In this document: positions 58,728 through 64,000 of the stretch, piece after piece | Layout: every line of letters starts with the position of its first letter | How positions within the stretch are numbered: position 1 is the stretch's first letter | Source: Rhizophagus clarus | Taxonomy: Eukaryota > Glomeromycota > Glomeromycetes > Glomerales > Glomeraceae | DNA length: 64,000 nt | Direction of reading: 5' to 3' | Assembly (NCBI GenBank): GCA_015698045.1 | Contig: BLAL01000013.1 | Coordinates: 124,001-188,000, forward strand | Position numbers and translations under genes: made by a program | Notes under the pieces: model-generated | What the model was told of the DNA's origin: nothing | The model's database searches: none | Seen by the model: the letters and a program-made list of their open reading frames with translations, nothing else

Positions 58728-60107
58728 TTATTGTTCAATTATTCCAAACCAATTTTTTTCATCGATTTGTTGTTGTGTATAATCACTTATAGGAGATAAT
58801 ATACCGTATGAATGATCGATTTCATTCAATGGATGATGAGACGGAGATGGTTGCAAACTATTAAAAGTAGGTGTGGTGCAATTTTCATTCGGAAATAAAG
58901 GCGATGATGTTGTTGAATGGAAATGTAAAAAGTTTGTTCCTTCGTTCGTTAATTGTCGAAGATAGTCCATTTCATCATCAATAATTGGAGTGCCGTTATG
59001 AGACGAACTTGAATCGATGTACGGCATTGAATTTGAGATAAAATGATTATTAAAAGCAATTGAATCATCATTTCTTGACCACGTAAACTCATTTGGAGAA
59101 GCGGATTGTGAAGTTTCACCTTGTTTCCTCAATTGTGTACGAGGAATACGTTGAGAAGGTACGATTGGTGAAGTTTTTAATTTATTATCATAGGTTTCTT
59201 GCGCAATAAAAGGATTATTAATGGAATTACAAAGATTTTCAAGAGAAATTTCCTCAAGATAATCATTGTTGTTATCAAATTCGGGTAAGATGGGAGAGAG
59301 AGATTTTGTAAGATGTAATGATGATGTATCGTATAAAGGAGTAACTTCAGAACTAAGAGTTGGTGTTAAAGAGTGGATTGAAGATTCATTGTCGCAAGGT
59401 TTTCCTGAGTCGTTGCACCTGTCAACGAAACTTTGAATCTCATTCCACATGAGCGATCTAACTTCTTCTTGGTCACTCTCAAGAAATTGAATTCTTCCGT
59501 AGAATGCGTAAAGAAATTCATCATTGTTTGTGGAATAATTCATTATCTTTTCAATAAAGGACCATAATTTACGTAAAAGGAGCATTTGTTCCATTGTAGT
59601 AGATTCGTCAAAAAAAAGGCGAAAGAAAAGTTGTTTTGTAATTTCTTTTATATTAGGATAATAAGGAACATTATTTGTCAAAAGTTCCGTTACATCAGAT
59701 AAATTTTCTTCAACTCTAATTATACGGTCATTTATATCCTTTATTGGATCTTTTTTGATTGCAGATTTCTTTAATTTTTTTGTCTCTTTAACTTTTATTT
59801 TACTAATATCTTCAACCTGAGGTTGAGCTATTTTCATTCTTTTCCTTCCTGGTTCAGGATAACTACATTCTACTTTATGATGCCGACAATATTTACAAGA
59901 TTCTTTTGTCGAATAATTTCCATCACATTTTTTCTTATCACGTCTACAACGATAACAAGCATTTACATTGATTCTTCCTCTCTTCTTTGCTGTTTTCTTT
60001 GCAGAAATAACTTTATTATTAGGTTGAGCTTGTTTATTATCACTACTAGAATTATTAGAATGTTCTTTATTGGACAATTCTTCGATAACGCGTTTTTCTT
60101 GACTCAT
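58728..60107 (-). CDS. Zn(II)2Cys6 fungal transcription factor
   Basis: Single exon of 459 codons. The DNA-binding zinc cluster has Cys at 51, 54, 61, 71, 74 and 81 (C-x2-C-x6-C-x9-C-x2-C-x6-C), with the basic RRDKKK between the second and third Cys, characteristic of Gal4-type binuclear clusters. A basic stretch (AKKTAKKRGR) before it and GRKRMK after it could serve as nuclear localisation signals. Residues 100-150 are Lys-rich and then probably helical (NDRIIRVEENLSDVTELL). The C-terminal half is Ser/Asn/Pro-rich and disordered. No fungal_trans middle domain is recognised. The start is preceded by in-frame stops in A/T-rich leader DNA. Target genes are unknown; the two P450 genes are the nearest neighbours, which proves nothing about control. 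Confidence 0.92.
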   Translation of the reverse strand: MSQEKRVIEELSNKEHSNNSSSDNKQAQPNNKVISAKKTAKKRGRINVNACYRCRRDKKKCDGNYSTKESCKYCRHHKVECSYPEPGRKRMKIAQPQVEDISKIKVKETKKLKKSAIKKDPIKDINDRIIRVEENLSDVTELLTNNVPYYPNIKEITKQLFFRLFFDESTTMEQMLLLRKLWSFIEKIMNYSTNNDEFLYAFYGRIQFLESDQEEVRSLMWNEIQSFVDRCNDSGKPCDNESSIHSLTPTLSSEVTPLYDTSSLHLTKSLSPILPEFDNNNDYLEEISLENLCNSINNPFIAQETYDNKLKTSPIVPSQRIPRTQLRKQGETSQSASPNEFTWSRNDDSIAFNNHFISNSMPYIDSSSSHNGTPIIDDEMDYLRQLTNEGTNFLHFHSTTSSPLFPNENCTTPTFNSLQPSPSHHPLNEIDHSYGILSPISDYTQQQIDEKNWFGIIEQ

Positions 60108-62846
60108 GATTGATACAAGATATAAGGTCTATGATTATAATGAATTAAATAATAAATCTCTTTTGTTCTGAAAAAGGGTAAAAGAAAAAAAAGGGAAAGA
60201 TATTTTTTTTTTTAATAATATTAAAAAAAAAATAAAAAATAAAAATAAAAAAAAAAAAGAAAGATAGTATAAAAAAAAAGGATGGTGTAAAATAATTAAA
60301 GAATAATAAAATAAAAAAAAAAATAAAATAAAAAAAAAAGTAATGATGTGATTTTTAAAAATATATGAAAAACTTTTTTCTTTATATATATATTCCTATG
60401 GTAACAAAAAAAATTTTTTTTTTTTTTTTATTTGTGTAAAAAAAAAAAAAAAAAAAATTATTTTTTTTTATGGCTTGATACAAAAAATGATGCGCTGCTT
60501 TTATAAATAGTGGCTGGATTGTGTGGTTTATTTTTGTATTGTTTTATTTAAACTATGGCGCATTTATTGATGGACATTTTTATAAAAAAAAGTTCGTTAT
60601 TCACAAACTATCCTATGACCAATTCTTCATAACCGAACATGCAAGAACTCAGATCATCCAATAACTCCGATGTTGTTACACAAATGCAGTGACATGCATG
60701 TTAGCTATTAAAATGTAGGATTATGTTAAACCAAATTACCGAAAAAATAAACTATTTGATTATGTAACAAAATTTAATTATCCTTTAATACCATTCTCGG
60801 ATGTGTGTACAAACAATTATAAATATAAACATTATTTTATTGTAAAATTAACTTGCACTGTAATGATAAGTTCTCTTTATGTCGTGTTACCAATCTCGAA
60901 TTTTCTAGATATTCTATGAAACGCTTCTTTTTTTCTATTTGATTTATAAAAAAGAATTTGCGTTCAAAAACGGAATTAAATAAGGAAGGTTCTTGAAACT
61001 AATAATAATGAGAACGGATTTTCCTTCATATTGCCCTGATTGCAAATCTTGAAGTTCATTCAGTAATTAATCGGACGATCTTTTACGACAGTGTCACATA
61101 TTATTTTATATTTAGCCGAAACTTTCTGTCCGTCCTTATTAGAAAAAAAAAAAATAAATATTTTTTTTTTTGTTTCGATTTTCTTTGTTTTTGTTTTTGT
61201 TTTTCTTTTTTTGAATTGAATTGAACTGAAATTCAAGAAACTAAATAAGTATAAATTAACCTCATTCTGTTTCAGCTATAGTTTTGGGAGCTAATTAACT
61301 AAACTATATATAATTAAGGTTAGAAAATTATGCACAAAAAATTTAATTTACTCAGAACTCGGAATAAAGAAATTCTAAATTTATTCTTATTTATTCTTTT
61401 TGAATAATAAAATTGTTCTTCACTATTTATAAGTCAACGGAGATTCCATTTAAATAATAAAAATATTGTTAATTTAAAGTAATTTATTTCCGTAAAAACT
61501 TATTTTAAGTACGTGTTTTCTTTTTTTATGTGCGCCAATTCTGCGGCATAGAACTTGTCGTCTAATACTTTCCGAAAATTAGTGGAATTTTGGAATTTGG
61601 TGGCGGTTTTTTTTAACTTAATATATTTTATAATTATATAAATAATATAATTTAATAAATCCTATTCCGTATACAATTATATAATTTAATAAATTCTATT
61701 CCATTTACAAATAAATTTTATAATTTTATAATTCAATAACTTTATTTTATAATTGTATAATATAAATTTTATAAATTATGTTATTATTTTTTGACGGGTT
61801 ATTTAGCAATTCTATAATTTATAATTCAACATATTCAATATATAAAATATTGTATATTTTATAATACTATAATAATTAATTTTTATAATACAATTATTAT
61901 TTAATTTTATAACTTTTTTCTTTCTAAGCGCTAAACTATTAAGGAGCTTTTTTACGCACATCAAATTTCTTTTACCAATGGAGTTGTGGCTGGTATAGGT
62001 TAAATCATTAATTTTCATTTTTGGTAAAAATTTAATCTATCCAATATGCCGGTAATCGCATTGTTGTGTGATCACCGTACAAATCGCTCCTAAAACCTAT
62101 TGTCATTTACCGGCATATCTTCTCCGTCTACTAATATTCTTGAATAATATATTATACTATTAGCAATTTAAATCTTCTAATGTTTCTTTGTCTTTATAAT
62201 TCACTTATTTTGTTCTCATTTTTCTTTCCTTGTGTTTAACTTTCATCTCATCTTGATTAAATTTAACTGTATTTCAATTGTGTAAATTACTTATAAAAGT
62301 AATTATTATCTTCATATGTCAACTTATACAGTGAAAGTACATGCAAAACATTACAAATTATACATAATATGTAAGTCCTTATATGTCTATTAAAAAATTC
62401 AAAGTCATGACATGCTGTGAGCAAGTATTTGTATTAGTACACCCATGTATCCCATGTATTTTAAATATTTTATAGTAGCTAATCTTCATTTCGGTCAAAA
62501 TACCGGCCCGATTTGGTTTTAACCTTTTTTTATATTAATGAAAAATTAATTTTAGTAAACGTAAATCTGGTTAGAAATTGTATTACCAAATACGTAACAC
62601 GCGCAGATCACTTGAACTTCCCCCCCCCCCCGTGAAATGAGTGACAAATTATTTTCCACCATTCACGTGAACGTAGAATTTTCCCAAATCAACAATAGGA
62701 CAAATAAAATCTCATTATTTAATTATTAAGTTTGTGGCGTTACCGATATATTTAGTAAACATGGAATTATGATTATTAATGATATGACGTTATAAAAACA
62801 TTGTTGTTTAAATATCAAAAAAAAAAAAAACCTTTTAGCCATTAAA
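60108..62846. other. Spacer between transcription factor and second P450
   Basis: 60108-60480 is extremely A/T-rich leader or promoter DNA of the divergent transcription factor, with long A and T runs. The rest is AT-rich without a credible gene; the frame at 61812-62018 lacks support. TTTATAATT/ATATAATTT motifs recur at 61625-61760. A C-run lies at 62621-62630. Confidence 0.45.
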
Positions 62847-64000
62847 ATGATTTTATTCGAGAATTTTGAAATTAATAATTATCTTTTATTATTATGTAGC
62901 ACTACATTAACAATCTTTATAGCACAATATTATTACAAATATTTTACTCGTGATAATCCTTTACCCGGCCCACTTCCATTTCCATTTGTTGGTAATTTAC
63001 TTCAACTTTATTGGTGGTTTGAAGGAAATAAACCGTTCAGCGAATATAATCATAAGAAATATGGTGATATTTATGAGATTTATTTGAACAGAAGAATAAT
63101 AATTTTATGCCGAACAGAATATATTGAAAAACTTTTGACTCCAACAACAAAAAATTCACATGGGATAAAACTTCCTGATTGCGAAGGGTTCGATGAGTTG
63201 GGAATTGGAGGAAAAGGTTTAGTTTTAAATAATAATTTTGTATCATGGAAATTTAATCGTCAATTTTTTACACAGGCTATTTTGTTACCTAAATTTACTA
63301 ATGAAGCTATTGATTGGACAAACAAACTTTTTGATGAATTGGAAAGTTATTGGAATAAATTATATCTTAAAGAAGAAATTGGTAAAGATAGATTGGATAT
63401 GTTGGATTTTGCTATATGGTTTCGTCATTTTACAAATGATATGATTATTAAGTTATTAACTGGTGAAAGATCTTATTCTATGGCGGCTTATTTTAATACT
63501 CTCGGTGATGAAAAAGCTGAATATCCAACAGCAATAATCGATGATTCTGTTAAATTAGTTAAAGCATTTCATAAACAACTTTTGGGTTTTTTATTTTTTC
63601 TATTCGTTCCTTCTTTCTTACGACATTATGTTCCATTTTTTAAGGATAAAGCAAACGATTTAATTCAAAATACAAAATTTATTAATCAAAGAATGGATGA
63701 AATTATTGAAAGACGTAGACAAGAAATTGAAAATACATCATTAGACAAACCTTTACCAAATGATATGTTGACATCTGTAATCACTGCGAATACACCTCGT
63801 AGTGTTAATTTTACCAAAACTTTTGAAGAAACTATGAGACCTATGACTAATACTGAAATTCGTAGTATTATGCTTGATGGATTTATTGGTGGAACTGATA
63901 CAGTAAGTAGATTTTATTCGAATATTGAACTTAAAACTTGAAATTGTATTAAAATCATTTTCTGCTTTTATTTTATAGACTGCGAACACGCTTTCATTTA
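62847..64000 (+). CDS. Cytochrome P450 monooxygenase, cut by the window end
   Basis: Paralogue of the gene at 47190. Exon 1 62847-63902 (352 codons) ends at GGTDT|, the same place and phase as in the first P450. The intron 63903-63978 (GTAAGT ... TTATAG) is followed by exon 2 starting TANTLSF, which runs off the window. Visible parts: N-terminal anchor (about residues 11-30, NYLLLLCSTTLTIFIAQYYY), proline hinge NPLPGPLPFPFVGN, and conserved blocks shared with the paralogue (FTQAIL, EAIDWTNKLFDELESYWNKL, LLTGERSYSMAAYFNTLGDE, NDMLTSVITANTPR, DGFIGGTDT). The ExxR and haem-binding region lies outside the window, so completeness cannot be judged. Confidence 0.9.

Noticed and set aside
59823..60113. 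Plus-strand ORF of 96 codons
   Set aside because: Antisense shadow of the Zn2Cys6 transcription factor gene.

Overview
The window looks like nuclear DNA of a very AT-rich fungus, most likely an arbuscular mycorrhizal fungus of the Rhizophagus type. This is an inference from the combination seen: short GT-AG introns, a Zn2Cys6 regulator, fungal P450s, a Crinkler-type effector gene, an Uma2-like nuclease gene, families of intron-rich membrane proteins, and nested repeats with long A/T homopolymers. No tRNA, rRNA or CRISPR array could be supported.

Layout. 1-5440 holds two arrays of pseudo-exon units (1500-2017 and 4550-5440), a LINE RNase H relic and a frameshifted Uma2-like gene. 6299-24990 is built around a head-to-head gene pair present in three copies. 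The minus-strand gene is a six-exon membrane protein with a Cys/Arg-rich tail. The plus-strand gene is a seven-exon multi-pass membrane protein. Pairs 1 (6299-9825) and 2 (14146-17777) are intact when spliced and share a conserved bidirectional promoter. Pair 3 is wrecked: a deletion fused the two 5' halves, a 618-bp inverted-repeat element sits in an exon, and the rest of the plus-strand gene lies about 19.6 kb away at 44600-45712. A SAM-like pseudogene (18793-19214) and a membrane-anchored beta-sandwich protein (20211-20975) lie between the pairs.

25455-27530 is a three-exon Crinkler-type gene (ubiquitin-like header, P-loop NTPase, nuclease-like tail). A 1-kb palindromic tandem repeat follows. 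30354-44284 is a decayed LINE (Gag with zinc knuckle, APE, RT, RNase H) carrying two nested DNA transposons. One is a 2941-bp hAT-like element (8-bp duplication ATCACGTG) filled by a 119-bp satellite. The other is a 3226-bp CACTA-like element (3-bp duplication TAT) filled by about twenty repeated acceptor/mini-exon/donor units. Removing each element with one duplication copy rejoins the LINE reading frame.

45713-64000 is quieter: two paralogous P450 genes in the same orientation (47190-48896, and 62847 running off the window) flank a divergent Zn2Cys6 transcription factor (58728-60107) and about 10 kb of AT-rich spacer with a pogo-like MITE. The strongest candidates for something undescribed are the triplicated divergent membrane-protein pair and the hairpin-plus-splice-signal arrays, whose stems appear to covary between units.
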